Shown: positions 15,040 to 24,668 of the stretch, piece after piece
Layout: each line of letters starts with the position of its first letter
Position numbering within the stretch: the first letter of the stretch is position 1
Source of the DNA: an uncultured Bacteroidales bacterium
Lineage (GTDB): Bacteria > Bacteroidota > Bacteroidia > Bacteroidales > Muribaculaceae
DNA: 64,000 nt
Direction: 5' to 3'
NCBI GenBank assembly: GCA_902768435.1
Contig: CACXLJ010000005.1
Location: 1 to 64,000, forward strand
The notes under the pieces: model-generated
What the model was told of the DNA's origin: nothing
Databases searched by the model: none
The model's input: the letters and a program-made list of their open reading frames with translations, nothing else
Position numbers and translations under genes: made by a program

Positions 15040-15825
15040 TTAGCGGCGGATGATGGCGGTGAAGGTGCGGCCAGAGTTGATGCCCAGGCGTCGGGCCGAG
15101 AAGTAGCGGTGCGGATTGCAGCGCGAGCATCGGTGCGCTATGGTGATGTGCGACAGCGCGATGCCAGCCTCGTGCAGGGTGAGTTTGTTGGCAAGTTGCA
15201 GGTTGATGTGGGCTTTACCAGTGGCTTTGTAGCGGTGCATGATACGGCCGATGTCGAAGCCGCTCTGCTCGAACTGCTGCACCACCTCGTCGCCCACTTC
15301 AAAACAGCGCTTGCAGATGCTCACGCCAATGGCAGCCTGCATGTTGGCAGGGTTGGCGCCCATCTGCACCATGCGCTGCACCACTTGGGTGGCGATGCGT
15401 GCCACGGTGCCCTTCCAACCGGCATGTGCCACGGCGATGAGACCCGTCACGGGGTCGGCGATGACGATGGGCACGCAGTCGGCGGTGTTCACGCCAATGC
15501 ACACGCCCGTGAGGGGTGTGATGAGGGCGTCGATGCCCTGCAGGCGCTCGTTGCGCTCGTCGAAGTTGAGTTGCATGAACTGGCTGTCGATGACCGCCAC
15601 GCGGTTGTCGTGGGTCTGACGCGGCATGACCAGGTGGTCGATGGGGATGCGCAGGTGCTCGCACAGGGCAGCGCGGCCCGTGACGACATGAATGGTGCTA
15701 TCGCCCGTGTAGTTGCACAGGTTGACCTCGCTGTAGGGGTTGGCATCGGCATCGCCCCGCGTGAGGTTGAATGCGGTCACACCCTCGACGGGTGTGGCGA
15801 ATTTCAGGGGTTCAGACAATAGCAT
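15040..15825 (-). CDS. pgeF: Purine nucleoside phosphorylase / peptidoglycan editing factor PgeF (YfiH family)
   Basis: I start at ATG 15825 ([10 protein letters not shown]); the long open frame further upstream is a shadow of obg. The 262 residues carry the family copper/zinc-site motifs: [29 protein letters not shown] and the cysteine-bearing [13 protein letters not shown] segment ([12 protein letters not shown]). The C-terminus [16 protein letters not shown] is also typical. Family members are nucleoside-cleaving enzymes, and in E. coli one corrects cell-wall precursor errors. The start overlaps the obg stop by 14 bases, implying translational coupling. Confidence 0.92.
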   Translation of the reverse strand: MLLSEPLKFATPVEGVTAFNLTRGDADANPYSEVNLCNYTGDSTIHVVTGRAALCEHLRIPIDHLVMPRQTHDNRVAVIDSQFMQLNFDERNERLQGIDALITPLTGVCIGVNTADCVPIVIADPVTGLIAVAHAGWKGTVARIATQVVQRMVQMGANPANMQAAIGVSICKRCFEVGDEVVQQFEQSGFDIGRIMHRYKATGKAHINLQLANKLTLHEAGIALSHITIAHRCSRCNPHRYFSARRLGINSGRTFTAIIRR

Positions 15826-17047
15826 CGTCGGGGTCGGAAACAACTTGGAAATCTTCGTTCTCGTCGCGGAAGTCCTCTTCCCAATACTCTTCGCTCCACT
15901 CGCGTTCGTCCTCGTCGAGCATCTTGCCGCCGGCGTCGGGAGCCTCGTCGTCTTCCTCGGGCTTGGCAGCGAAGATGAAGTTGTCCTCTTCCTTGACGCG
16001 ATGGCGCTCGTCGAGGTCGCGCATAGTGGTAGACTCGGGTATGCGGTTGCGCTCGTCGTTGATGGTGCGCCACAGCAGGTCCTTGAGTTCGGTGAGTCCT
16101 TTCTGCGCCACCGACGAGATAAAGAGTGCCTCGATGCCCTCGGGCAGTTCGTCGCGCATCTGGTCGATGAGTTCGTCGTCGAGCATGTCGCACTTGGTGA
16201 TTGCGAGCACACGGGGTTTCTCGACTAGGTCGGGGTTGAAGGTCTCAAGTTCGTGGCACAGAATGGCGTACTCGCGCCGGATGTCGTCGGCATCGGCTGG
16301 AATCATGAACAGCAGCACCGCATTGCGCTCGATGTGACGCAGGAAGCGCAGGCCCAGTCCACGGCCCTCGCTGGCGCCCTCGATAATGCCCGGGATGTCG
16401 GCCATGACGAACGACTGCTGGCCGCGGTAGGTGACAATGCCCAGGTTAGGCTCGAGGGTGGTGAAGGGGTAATTGGCAATCTTGGGCTTTGCCGCCGAGA
16501 TGACCGAGAGCAAGGTTGACTTGCCCGCATTGGGGAAGCCCACGAGACCCACATCGGCAAGCAGCTTGAGCTCGAGGATGATGGCCTTCTCGACACCATG
16601 CTCGCCTGGCTGGGCAAAGCGGGGCGTCTGTCGGGTGGCCGACTTGAAGTGGGTGTTGCCCAGTCCGCCGCGTCCGCCCTTGAGCAGTTTCACCACCTGT
16701 CCGTCGCGTGTCACATCGCACAGGAACTGGCCCGTCTCGGCGTCGTACACGGCCGTGCCGCAAGGCACCTCGATGGTGCGGTCCTCGCCGTCCTTGCCGG
16801 TGCACTGGTTTTCATAGCCCGGCATACCATTGGTGGCGAAGATGTGGCGGGTGAACTTGAGGTGGATGAGCGTCCACAGGTTGCTGTTGCCCTTGAGGTA
16901 GATGTGGCCGCCACGGCCGCCGTCGCCGCCGTCGGGGCCGCCTTTGGGCATGTATTTGGCACGATGCAGGTGTGCCGAGCCAGCGCCGCCGTTACCGCTG
17001 CGGCACAATATTTTCACATAGTCGATAAAGTTAGATTCTGTTGCCAT
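15812..17047 (-). CDS. obg: Ribosome-associated GTPase Obg (CgtA)
   Basis: A 411-residue protein. The glycine-rich Obg fold covers residues 1-160 ([25 protein letters not shown]). The G domain has GFPNAGKST at 170-178, [10 protein letters not shown] as G3 and TKCD as G4. The last 70 residues are strongly acidic and low-complexity, replacing a compact OCT domain. Obg acts in 50S maturation and stress control. It has a clear promoter and pgeF overlaps its end. Confidence 0.96.
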   Translation of the reverse strand: MATESNFIDYVKILCRSGNGGAGSAHLHRAKYMPKGGPDGGDGGRGGHIYLKGNSNLWTLIHLKFTRHIFATNGMPGYENQCTGKDGEDRTIEVPCGTAVYDAETGQFLCDVTRDGQVVKLLKGGRGGLGNTHFKSATRQTPRFAQPGEHGVEKAIILELKLLADVGLVGFPNAGKSTLLSVISAAKPKIANYPFTTLEPNLGIVTYRGQQSFVMADIPGIIEGASEGRGLGLRFLRHIERNAVLLFMIPADADDIRREYAILCHELETFNPDLVEKPRVLAITKCDMLDDELIDQMRDELPEGIEALFISSVAQKGLTELKDLLWRTINDERNRIPESTTMRDLDERHRVKEEDNFIFAAKPEEDDEAPDAGGKMLDEDEREWSEEYWEEDFRDENEDFQVVSDPDDAIV

Positions 17048-17072
17048 ATAAGTATTGAACTGAATGAGAATG

Positions 17073-17104
17073 CAAAGTTAAAAAATTAGTTGCGAGTAGG
17101 CAAA
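17073..17104 (-). promoter_or_regulatory. Promoter of obg-pgeF
   Basis: On the minus strand, TTTG (17104-17101), 20 bases, then TAACTTTG (17080-17073). The -33 element touches the stop codon of the upstream RNA methylase gene. Confidence 0.8.
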
Positions 17105-18487
17105 TCAAGCGAGCAAATGGGGTGGGACATCGGGGATGTGCTGGCTGAGGATGCGCAGGGGCTTGGGCAGGAGGTTGTTGGCACGGTTGCCCAGGTTGTT
17201 GACCCAACCGATGGGCGTGCCTCGGTGGGTGAGCAGCACATAGCCACGAGGCGCGTCGATGCTCACGGCCAGACCTTGCAGGAAGTGAATGGCGGTGAGG
17301 TAGTCGACCTCGGCGGTGCTGAAGGCGTTGCGGTTGAGGGCGGTGGAGTGTGCCAGTGCCCAGTGAGGGACGAGATTCTTGCCCTTGAAAGTGGCAAGCT
17401 GGACGCCCGAAAGCAACACATTGACCTTCGACGCCTGCATGAGCTGGACCAGCGGCAGGAGTGACTGGGGTGTGGCTATGGTGGTATCGTCCACATCGCT
17501 GTAGACATAGTCGGCCGGTTGGGTAACCCACTGGCGCACCTGTGAGGCGGCAGCCGAGGTCTTGAAGGGGGTTCTTCCCTTCTTGATCTGCATGGTTTTG
17601 CAAGGCTGGTCGTCTGGTTTCTGCAGCACTGCCATGAAGAGCCCCTCGCCCCGGGTGCGATGCGGCAGGAAGCGATAGGCGTGCATGGTCGAGTCGATGG
17701 CAGGCGTGATGTTCCAGTCGTCTTGAATGGGCACTGGAACCGATGTGGCACCGAATTCGGCAGCAATCCACTCAATCATCTCCTCGTTCTCGCTACGGTT
17801 GTAGGTGCAAGTGCTGTAAATGAGCAATCCACCAGGTTTCAGTGCCGGCCACACATCGGCGATGATGGCACGCTGGCGCGCGGCGCATTGCTCGACAAGG
17901 GCGGGTGTCCACTGGCTTACTGCCTCGTCGTCTTTGCGCATCATGCCCTCACCGCTGCAAGGCACATCGGCGGCAATCACGTCGAAGCAGTGCTTGAGGT
18001 TACCTAATGTGGCAGGCTGGCTACTGGTTACCAGACAGTTGGGTGCGCCCCATTTTGCCACGTTGTCGCACAGGATGCGTGCGCGCGAAGGCACTACCTC
18101 GTTGGCCACCACGAGGGAACCTTGCGGCAGAGCCGAGAGTGCAGCTGTGGTCTTGCCCCCAGGGGCGGCGCAGAGGTCGAGGTAGGTGACAGGCGAATTG
18201 ACGAGCGACTTGATGAGATGCCAGATGAACATGGATGAGGCATCCTGCACATAGTAGCGCCCTGCCTGAAAATCGATGTCGAAGGTGAACTGGGGCCGCT
18301 GGTTCAGGTAAAAACCGAGTGGGCACCAGGGCACGGTGTGACCATCGGGAGGAGTGGCTTGCGTCTTGGCATCGTTGAGCCTGATTGCCACCGACGGCTC
18401 GGTGCGTGTGATGGCATCGATGAGGTCGCGGGCCTCGTTGGGCAGCGTGTGCTGGATGAGTTTGATGAAATCGGCAGATAAATCCAT
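17105..18487 (-). CDS. NOL1/NOP2/Sun-family rRNA cytosine-C5 methyltransferase (RsmF/RsmB-like)
   Basis: A 460-residue enzyme. The SAM-binding motif DLCAAPGGKT is at 104-113. The two family cysteines are in DVPCSGEGM (Cys177) and STCTYN (Cys227), used for release and nucleophilic attack in m5C formation. The C-terminal 180 residues form a PUA-like/RsmF accessory region (FLPHRTRGEGLFMAVL precedes it). The length and tail fit RsmF-type 16S rRNA methylases, but I cannot fix the target base. Confidence 0.9.
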   Translation of the reverse strand: MDLSADFIKLIQHTLPNEARDLIDAITRTEPSVAIRLNDAKTQATPPDGHTVPWCPLGFYLNQRPQFTFDIDFQAGRYYVQDASSMFIWHLIKSLVNSPVTYLDLCAAPGGKTTAALSALPQGSLVVANEVVPSRARILCDNVAKWGAPNCLVTSSQPATLGNLKHCFDVIAADVPCSGEGMMRKDDEAVSQWTPALVEQCAARQRAIIADVWPALKPGGLLIYSTCTYNRSENEEMIEWIAAEFGATSVPVPIQDDWNITPAIDSTMHAYRFLPHRTRGEGLFMAVLQKPDDQPCKTMQIKKGRTPFKTSAAASQVRQWVTQPADYVYSDVDDTTIATPQSLLPLVQLMQASKVNVLLSGVQLATFKGKNLVPHWALAHSTALNRNAFSTAEVDYLTAIHFLQGLAVSIDAPRGYVLLTHRGTPIGWVNNLGNRANNLLPKPLRILSQHIPDVPPHLLA

Positions 18488-18505
18488 GTAACCAATAGTT
18501 TTTTA

Positions 18506-18513
18506 CAAAATTA
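18506..18513 (-). promoter_or_regulatory. Putative -7 box of the RNA methylase gene
   Basis: The minus strand reads TAATTTTG, 19 bases before the ATG at 18487. Confidence 0.5.
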
Positions 18514-18558
18514 ATACATTATGCGATTATAGGGAGAATGAAATTGAAAAAAAAATGC

Positions 18559-18566
18559 TAACTTTG
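18559..18566 (+). promoter_or_regulatory. Putative -7 box of the CotH gene
   Basis: TAACTTTG, 21 bases before ATG 18588. The -33 element is weak. Confidence 0.5.
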
Positions 18567-18587
18567 CTCATCCAATCTATTAACATA

Positions 18588-20165
18588 ATGATAAAAAGAT
18601 ACTTATTAACGATATTGACGATGCTGAGTGCTACTGCTTTTGCGGTGGCAGGCATCAGAGGTGATGTGAACAGTGATCTTCGCGTGAATGTGAGCGATGT
18701 GTCGACGCTGATTAACAAAATACTTGGCATCAGCGAAATTGACGATGAAATTGCCGATGTGAACGGCGACGGACGCGTGAATGTGAGCGATGTGACCGAC
18801 CTGATAAACCGCATATTGAACGGCATCGTGGAAAAAACGGGCTACGACTATGTGTGGGACTACGATGCCAAGCAGTTGCCCGAATTGCACATCGAGGTAT
18901 CGGTGGCCGAGTGGAACCGCCTGCTCACGCTCTATGATGCCAATCATCAAACCAAGCAGTATATTATGGCAAAGCGCGCAACCTTTATCAAGGATGGGCA
19001 GGAAACGGTGATTGACAGCATTGGACTGCGGTTGAAGGGCAACACCTCGCGTCGCCGGCCTGAAGGCTGGGGTGGCGGCTGGCTGCACATGACCGACAAC
19101 GCCGACTGGCACCATGTGCACTTTGGCATAAACTTGCGCAAATATGTGAAAGACGACGAGCACACCATTCAGGGCGTGCGCAAACTGCACCTGAAGTGGT
19201 TCAAGGACGACCCCGCCTATATGCGCGAGATGTACTGCTACGACCTGTTCCGCCGCTATGGTGTGTGGACGGCTGCCGACGATGTGTATTGCCGCCTGTG
19301 GCTGCATGTGGAGAGCGACAGTACTGAGGCCTATTATGGCGTGTATGAGATGATTGAGCCGGTTGACGAGAATTTCTTGAAACGACGCAAGGACGAGGCT
19401 CATTTCGGCACCGCCAAGGGCAACCTGTGGAAGTGTAAGTATGCCAACGGCATGGCGAACCTGAACAACCCCTATAACGGCGATTTCTGGTATGATGACG
19501 ACAGCGATGACAATCATACCTACTCGCTGGAAACCAACACTAAACGCTTTGAAAACGCCAAGGCGCAACTTGTCGACTTCATGCTGAAACTGAACGGTAA
19601 GAGCGACGAGAGTTTTTATCAGTGGATTCACGAGGTGTGTGATGTTGATTTTCTGCTCAAGACCTATGCCGTGAGTGTGGCAGTGGGCCAGTGGGACGAC
19701 TACTGGAATAACGGCAACAACTACTACCTGTATTTCACGACCGAAGACATCTATGACTACAAGTTCTACCTGATACCATACGACTACGACAACACGCTTG
19801 GCACCACCAACAATTGCGGTGTGCAGACCGATGCCGGGCGCCACGACCCGCTGAACTGGGGCCTGAGCGGCAACCGGCTGATTCAGCGTCTGCTGGTATT
19901 CGACGACCTGCGGGCGAAGTATATCGCCTACCTGAAGGATATTGTTGACGAGGCCAACGGGCTGCTGCACTACGATGCCAGCAAGGCGCGCATCGAGGCC
20001 TGGCAGCAGCGGATTGCCCCCTATGTGGCCAATGACACGGGCGAGGATATGGAAATCAAGGACGAACCGGCAGGATGGGGCAACCATGACGAGTATCGCC
20101 TGCTCGAAGATGGCATGAACAACTTCTTCCGTGTGCACACCGCCACCATCAACGCCTTGCCGTAA
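18588..20165 (+). CDS. Secreted CotH-like protein with N-terminal dockerin repeats
   Basis: I use ATG 18588 (MIKRYLLTIL), which begins a clean signal peptide; the upstream TTG lies in the promoter. Residues 24-80 hold two type-I dockerin/EF-hand repeats: GDVNSDLRVNVSDVSTLINKIL and then DVNGDGRVNVSDV with LINRIL. The remaining 440 residues are a CotH kinase-like domain: LRLKGNTSRR, YYGVYEMIEPVDENFL, TAKGNLWKC and IPYDYDNTLGT, the last supplying acidic metal-binding residues. CotH proteins are atypical secreted or surface kinases. Dockerins usually sit at the C-terminus, so the order is unusual. No cohesin is in the window. Confidence 0.88.
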   Translation: MIKRYLLTILTMLSATAFAVAGIRGDVNSDLRVNVSDVSTLINKILGISEIDDEIADVNGDGRVNVSDVTDLINRILNGIVEKTGYDYVWDYDAKQLPELHIEVSVAEWNRLLTLYDANHQTKQYIMAKRATFIKDGQETVIDSIGLRLKGNTSRRRPEGWGGGWLHMTDNADWHHVHFGINLRKYVKDDEHTIQGVRKLHLKWFKDDPAYMREMYCYDLFRRYGVWTAADDVYCRLWLHVESDSTEAYYGVYEMIEPVDENFLKRRKDEAHFGTAKGNLWKCKYANGMANLNNPYNGDFWYDDDSDDNHTYSLETNTKRFENAKAQLVDFMLKLNGKSDESFYQWIHEVCDVDFLLKTYAVSVAVGQWDDYWNNGNNYYLYFTTEDIYDYKFYLIPYDYDNTLGTTNNCGVQTDAGRHDPLNWGLSGNRLIQRLLVFDDLRAKYIAYLKDIVDEANGLLHYDASKARIEAWQQRIAPYVANDTGEDMEIKDEPAGWGNHDEYRLLEDGMNNFFRVHTATINALP

Positions 20166-20202
20166 CCCGCGTTGCCCGATAATTCTTGTTTGGGTTTTGA
20201 TG

Positions 20203-21981
20203 CTATTGTTTTGAGTTCATCACCTCGTCGTAGTTGATGTTCTCGTCGACAATGCGTTTGCGGGGAGTGAAGCGAGCATTCAGAATGTCGTTTTCGGGCA
20301 CATAGAAGCGTGTGCTGATGCCGGCAAGATGCAGCAGACTGTGCCCCACAGCATCGATCATGGCGGGCCGGTTCAGAGATTGCTCGATGTCGTTAGTCAG
20401 TCCAGGGTGGCTCTGCTTGAACTTGTTGGAGCACCATATCACGAAAGGCACCTCGTTTTGATATTTCACATAGTTTCTGATATCGCCTTTCGGCTTTTTG
20501 CGGCCTCGGCTGTCGCGGTAGTCATAGACCTCCTCGCCATGGTCGGAGAGGTAAATCATGACGGCGTTGGAGTTGCGGAACAAGTCAAGAATCAGTCCCA
20601 AAACATAGTCGTTGTATAGCGTGGCATTGTCGTAGTCGGCGATTACCTGCCGTTTCTTGTCGGTCATATACTGCCGGTTGTCGGCGGTGTAGTCTTTCAC
20701 GCTGAACACTTGGAACTGCTTTGTTTTGGGGTAGCGCTCTCGGGCATCGAAGTGCTGACCCTTGAGGTGGAAAATGGCGAGATTGTGCTTGTGTGGTGCG
20801 GTGGACGACTTCTTGTAGTCCTGAATGAGTTCGGCATCATAGTCAAAGCACTTGGCATTCATGCGATTATAGCATAGGTCAATGATTCCTTTGTTGTAGA
20901 TGAACGAGTTGAGGTTGGCTTGAAATGGGGTGTGCTGCATGTATTGCCGCTGATTGTCCCACATGGTCACATAGAAGCCCGCTTGCTTGAAGATGGCAGT
21001 GAACAAGGGTTTCTCATACCATTGTTCGTTCATTGCCATGGAGTTGAGGCTGAACACATTGCGCAGGGTGAGACTCGTGAAAGTGTAGGGCGATACCATG
21101 TCGTTGAACACAAAGAGGTTACCATGTCGCTGTTCCTGCGCGAGGCGTGGCGTGGTGCCGAGCGGATAGCCGTAGACTTGTGCGTGATGCTTGATGTAGG
21201 ATTCACCGATGACCAAAACAACCGTCAGCGAGTCTTGATTGTTGCAAATCGGGTGGGAGCGCATCGCCTCTTGGGTGGCGATGATAGCATCTTGCGTGTT
21301 GTCGCCCACCTGTTTCACTCCATAAGTGGCAAGAATCGTGTTGCTGACGGCGTCGCATCCGAAATTGAGCGCTGAGCGTTGCTTGCTACCGTGCAGGAAA
21401 GGCATTGCAATCAACCAGAACACAACAGCGTAGCCGATGCACGCCACGATAGCGCACGAAGCCAAGATGTTACGGGTCTTGGAAGTGAAGGCATGATGCT
21501 GCCGTTGTGCCCACCGCCGATCGGCAATGCGGATTGTGGCGATATAGCCAAGCATGCCTGCCAGAGCAACCATTGTGCCTGGCGATGTGCCGAAGGTGGC
21601 CCAGAACTCGGTGGTCTCGTTCAGGTCGGTCTCAAAGACGATGTTCAGGATTTCGGGTGTGAGCCTTGTGCCAAAGTTGAACCAGATGAAAAGAAATGTG
21701 CCCAATGCAATGGTTGCAATGGTGTAGAAAGCATATTTAATCCATCGGCGTCGGGTAGCGACAATGATGCACGAGGCACCGTAGGCAAGCGTCAGCGCCA
21801 CTGCAATGCCGCCCAGAAAACGGCAAGTCAGTCCAAATACATAGCGCGGAGTGAGGTCTTCAATGTCACAAATGTGAAACATATCGGCCAACGCCCCCAT
21901 CGCAAGGGCAAAGGCGAAGAGGACAAAGAAGGGAAATTCCTTGATGACGGGCTTAACGAGTGTTGACTGATTCCACCTCAT
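20203..21981 (-). CDS. Phosphoethanolamine transferase-like membrane sulfatase-fold enzyme
   Basis: A 592-residue protein. About five membrane helices occupy the first 200 residues, followed by a periplasmic alkaline-phosphatase-fold domain: VVLVIGESYIKHHAQVYGY, a Thr-rich SPYTFTSLTLRN carrying the likely nucleophile, HLKGQHFDARERYP and IYLSDHGEEVYD with metal ligands. This is the EptA/OpgE-type architecture that transfers phosphoethanolamine to lipid A or surface glycans. The substrate cannot be told from sequence. It follows the carboxynorspermidine gene on the same strand but a hairpin separates them. Confidence 0.85.
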   Translation of the reverse strand: MRWNQSTLVKPVIKEFPFFVLFAFALAMGALADMFHICDIEDLTPRYVFGLTCRFLGGIAVALTLAYGASCIIVATRRRWIKYAFYTIATIALGTFLFIWFNFGTRLTPEILNIVFETDLNETTEFWATFGTSPGTMVALAGMLGYIATIRIADRRWAQRQHHAFTSKTRNILASCAIVACIGYAVVFWLIAMPFLHGSKQRSALNFGCDAVSNTILATYGVKQVGDNTQDAIIATQEAMRSHPICNNQDSLTVVLVIGESYIKHHAQVYGYPLGTTPRLAQEQRHGNLFVFNDMVSPYTFTSLTLRNVFSLNSMAMNEQWYEKPLFTAIFKQAGFYVTMWDNQRQYMQHTPFQANLNSFIYNKGIIDLCYNRMNAKCFDYDAELIQDYKKSSTAPHKHNLAIFHLKGQHFDARERYPKTKQFQVFSVKDYTADNRQYMTDKKRQVIADYDNATLYNDYVLGLILDLFRNSNAVMIYLSDHGEEVYDYRDSRGRKKPKGDIRNYVKYQNEVPFVIWCSNKFKQSHPGLTNDIEQSLNRPAMIDAVGHSLLHLAGISTRFYVPENDILNARFTPRKRIVDENINYDEVMNSKQ

Positions 21982-21999
21982 CGCAAACGGGGATAAAAT

Positions 22000-22033
22000 G
22001 AAACAGGGGCCACTGTGATGTTCCCCCTGTTTC
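22000..22033 (-). terminator. Terminator of the carboxynorspermidine dehydrogenase gene
   Basis: GAAACAGGGG and CCCCTGTTTC form a ten-pair stem; the minus strand continues ATTTTATCC. Confidence 0.65.
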
Positions 22034-22052
22034 GTGATGCGGTTGTGTTGAG

Positions 22053-23249
22053 TTACAGTTCGAGGTCTTCGTTGAAGATTTCGTGCCAGGGCAGGCCGGC
22101 CTCGGCTACCTGGTCGAGGAACGGATCGGGATCGAATTCCTCTACATTGTGCACACCGGGTTTCACCCAGAGTCCCTTGAGGAACATCATGGCACCCGTC
22201 ATGGCGGGCACACCGGTGGTGTAGCTCACGGCCTGCATGCCGGTTTCCTCATAGGCCTTGTGGTGGTCGCAGTTGTTGTAGATGTAGTAGGTGAGCGGGT
22301 TACCCTGTTTGTCGATACCGCTGATGCGGCAACCGATGCTCGTCTGGCCAGTGTAGTTCTCGCCCAGGTCTTGCGGGTTGGGCAGCACCGCTTTGAGGAA
22401 CTGCAGAGGCACAATCTCCATGCCGTTGTAGATGATAGGGTCGATGCGCGCCATGCCAATGTCTTGAATCACACGCAGGTGGGTGAGGTATTCCTGACCG
22501 AAGGTCATCCAGAAGCGAGCCCGTTTGATGGTGGGGAAGTTGATAACCAGCGACTCCAGTTCCTCGTGATACATGAGGTAACTTTCGCGCGGCCCGATTT
22601 CGGGATAGGTGAGCGGTTTGTGGATTTCGAGCGCACCGGTCTCAATCCATTTGCCATCCTCGTAATAGCGGCCCTTCTGGGTGATTTCGCGGATGTTGAT
22701 TTCGGGATTGAAGTTGGTGGCGAAAGCCTTGCCGTGATTGCCGGCGTTGCAGTCGACGATGTCGAGGTAGTGCATCTCCTTGAAGTGATGCTTGGCGGCA
22801 TAGGCAGTGTAGATGCCGCTCACACCTGGGTCGAAGCCGCAGCCCAGAATGGCTGTCAGACCAGCCTTCTCGAAGCGTTCGCGGTAGGCCCATTGCCAGC
22901 TGTACTCGAAGTGAGCCTCGTCGCGTGGCTCGTAGTTGGCGGTGTCGAGGTAGTTCACGCCGCACTTCAGGCAGGCCTCCATGATGGTGAGGTCTTGATA
23001 GGGCAGGGCGAGGTTGATGACCAGGTTAGGTTTGTGACGGTTGAAAAGGGCCACGAGTTCGTCGACACTGTCGGCATCGACCTGGTCGGTGGTGACATTG
23101 GGTTTGCCAATGGCCTTGGCCACGGCATCGCATTTGCTCTTGGTGCGTGAAGCGATGACAATCTCGTTAAAGACTTCGGGGTACTGGGCGCATTTGTGCG
23201 CACACACGGTGCCAACTCCACCGCAACCTATGATAATGACTTTGTTCAT
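22053..23249 (-). CDS. Carboxynorspermidine/carboxyspermidine dehydrogenase (saccharopine dehydrogenase family)
   Basis: A 398-residue enzyme with an N-terminal Rossmann loop IIGCGGVGTV, then NLVINLALPYQD, NYLDTANYEPRDEAHFEYSWQ and LGCGFDPGVSG, the family signature. Length and these motifs fit carboxy(nor)spermidine dehydrogenase, which condenses aspartate semialdehyde with a diamine in the Bacteroidales spermidine route. True saccharopine dehydrogenase is the alternative, but lysine-pathway context is lacking. The decarboxylase partner is not in this window. Confidence 0.88.
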   Translation of the reverse strand: MNKVIIIGCGGVGTVCAHKCAQYPEVFNEIVIASRTKSKCDAVAKAIGKPNVTTDQVDADSVDELVALFNRHKPNLVINLALPYQDLTIMEACLKCGVNYLDTANYEPRDEAHFEYSWQWAYRERFEKAGLTAILGCGFDPGVSGIYTAYAAKHHFKEMHYLDIVDCNAGNHGKAFATNFNPEINIREITQKGRYYEDGKWIETGALEIHKPLTYPEIGPRESYLMYHEELESLVINFPTIKRARFWMTFGQEYLTHLRVIQDIGMARIDPIIYNGMEIVPLQFLKAVLPNPQDLGENYTGQTSIGCRISGIDKQGNPLTYYIYNNCDHHKAYEETGMQAVSYTTGVPAMTGAMMFLKGLWVKPGVHNVEEFDPDPFLDQVAEAGLPWHEIFNEDLEL

Positions 23250-23282
23250 GATGATGGTATGATTAATGATTATTTTATTATG

Positions 23283-24668
23283 CTAACCGAGGAAGATGCT
23301 GATGAGTGCTGAACTCACCACCATGTAGATGATCATGCCCACGATGTCGTTGGTCACCGTGACAAAGGGGCCTGTGGCAATGGCCGGGTCGATCTTCAGT
23401 TTCTCAAGCATGATGGGAACGAAGGTGCCGAACACCGAGGCAAAGAGCACCACGCCAAAGAGTGAGATGGTGACAGCCATGGTAGTGATTTGCGCCTTCT
23501 GCACATTGTCGTCGGCAGGCCAAATGAGGTTGTAGAGCAATACCAGGCCAGCGATGATGGTGGCATTGATGAGCGCCACGCCTATCTCTTTGAGAATGTG
23601 TTTGCCGGCATGTTTCAGTTCAAGGCTGCCGTTGGCGAGGCCTTGCACCACGATAGCGCTCGACTGGGTGCCCACATTACCGCCTGTGCCGCCAATAAGC
23701 GGGATGAACAGTGCCATGCCAGGCAGCACCGTTTGCCACGAGGTGCTGTCGGAATCGCCGTCCAGAATCAGGGCGTTGGCAATACCGCCCACGATGCCGA
23801 TGAACAGCCAGGGGATGCGCGCCTTGACTTGCGTCCACACGCTGTCGCCCGTCTCAATGTCGCCGGCGATACCAGATGCCAACTGGTAGTCGCGTTCGCT
23901 CTGTTCGCGCACCTCGTCCATGATGTCGTCGACGGTGATGCGTCCCACAAGACGGCCAATTGAGTCGACAACGGGCATGGCCACAAGGTCGTATTTCTCG
24001 AAGTCAAGTGCTACATCCTCGATGGGCGTGTCGGTCTTCACCGAGATGGGGTTAGGCTCCATCACATGCTTGATTTTGGATGCCGAGGGGTTGGTGATGG
24101 TCTTCTTGAGCGGGAAAATGCCTTTCAGGCGATTGTCCTCGTCAACTACATAGATGTTGTAGATTTCGTCCATATCCTCGGCCTGTTCGCGCATGGCCTT
24201 GATACAGTCGGGCATCGACATGTTTTCCTGCACCACGATCATCTCGGTCGACATGTGACCGCCGGCGGTGTCTTCGCCATATTGCAGCAGGTCCACAATG
24301 TCGCCCGCCTGCTCCACATCGTCGATGTGCTTGATCACATCTTCGCGGTCTTCCTCGTCGAGTTCCTGAATCACATCTACTGCATCGTTGGCGTCCATCA
24401 ACTCCAGTTTGCGGGCGATAGACTCGTTGGGCATCTGCTCAAGCAGGTCGTGACGCTGGTCCTCGTCAAGTTCAATGAGCACATCGGCTGCCACCTCATC
24501 GTCGACCAGACGCAGCAGGAACAGCGCCTCGTCGGTGTCGAGGTCTTCGACCAGTTCGGCAATGTCGGCGGGGTGCATGTCCTTGATTTCAAGTTTCAGT
24601 GCAGCCTCGTCCTTCTGGTCGATAATAGCGTTCAGTTTTTCAATATATTCTTCGTTAAATTCTTTCAT
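23283..24668 (-). CDS. mgtE: Magnesium transporter MgtE
   Basis: A 461-residue protein with standard MgtE order. An N-terminal superhelical MgtE_N domain (HPADIAELVEDLDTDEA) is followed by two CBS domains (DNRLKGIFPLKK; MPVVDSIGRLVGRITVDDIMDEV). Five membrane helices follow from about 285, including the pore motif IGGTGGNVGTQSS. The cytoplasmic part senses Mg2+ and gates the pore. Its ATG overlaps the rsmA stop (ATGA), so the two are co-expressed. Confidence 0.96.
   Translation of the reverse strand: MKEFNEEYIEKLNAIIDQKDEAALKLEIKDMHPADIAELVEDLDTDEALFLLRLVDDEVAADVLIELDEDQRHDLLEQMPNESIARKLELMDANDAVDVIQELDEEDREDVIKHIDDVEQAGDIVDLLQYGEDTAGGHMSTEMIVVQENMSMPDCIKAMREQAEDMDEIYNIYVVDEDNRLKGIFPLKKTITNPSASKIKHVMEPNPISVKTDTPIEDVALDFEKYDLVAMPVVDSIGRLVGRITVDDIMDEVREQSERDYQLASGIAGDIETGDSVWTQVKARIPWLFIGIVGGIANALILDGDSDSTSWQTVLPGMALFIPLIGGTGGNVGTQSSAIVVQGLANGSLELKHAGKHILKEIGVALINATIIAGLVLLYNLIWPADDNVQKAQITTMAVTISLFGVVLFASVFGTFVPIMLEKLKIDPAIATGPFVTVTNDIVGMIIYMVVSSALISIFLG

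Noticed and set aside
15826..16212. N-terminal extension of PgeF
   Set aside because: The upstream part is the antisense-independent shadow of obg in another frame; the family start is the ATG at 15825.
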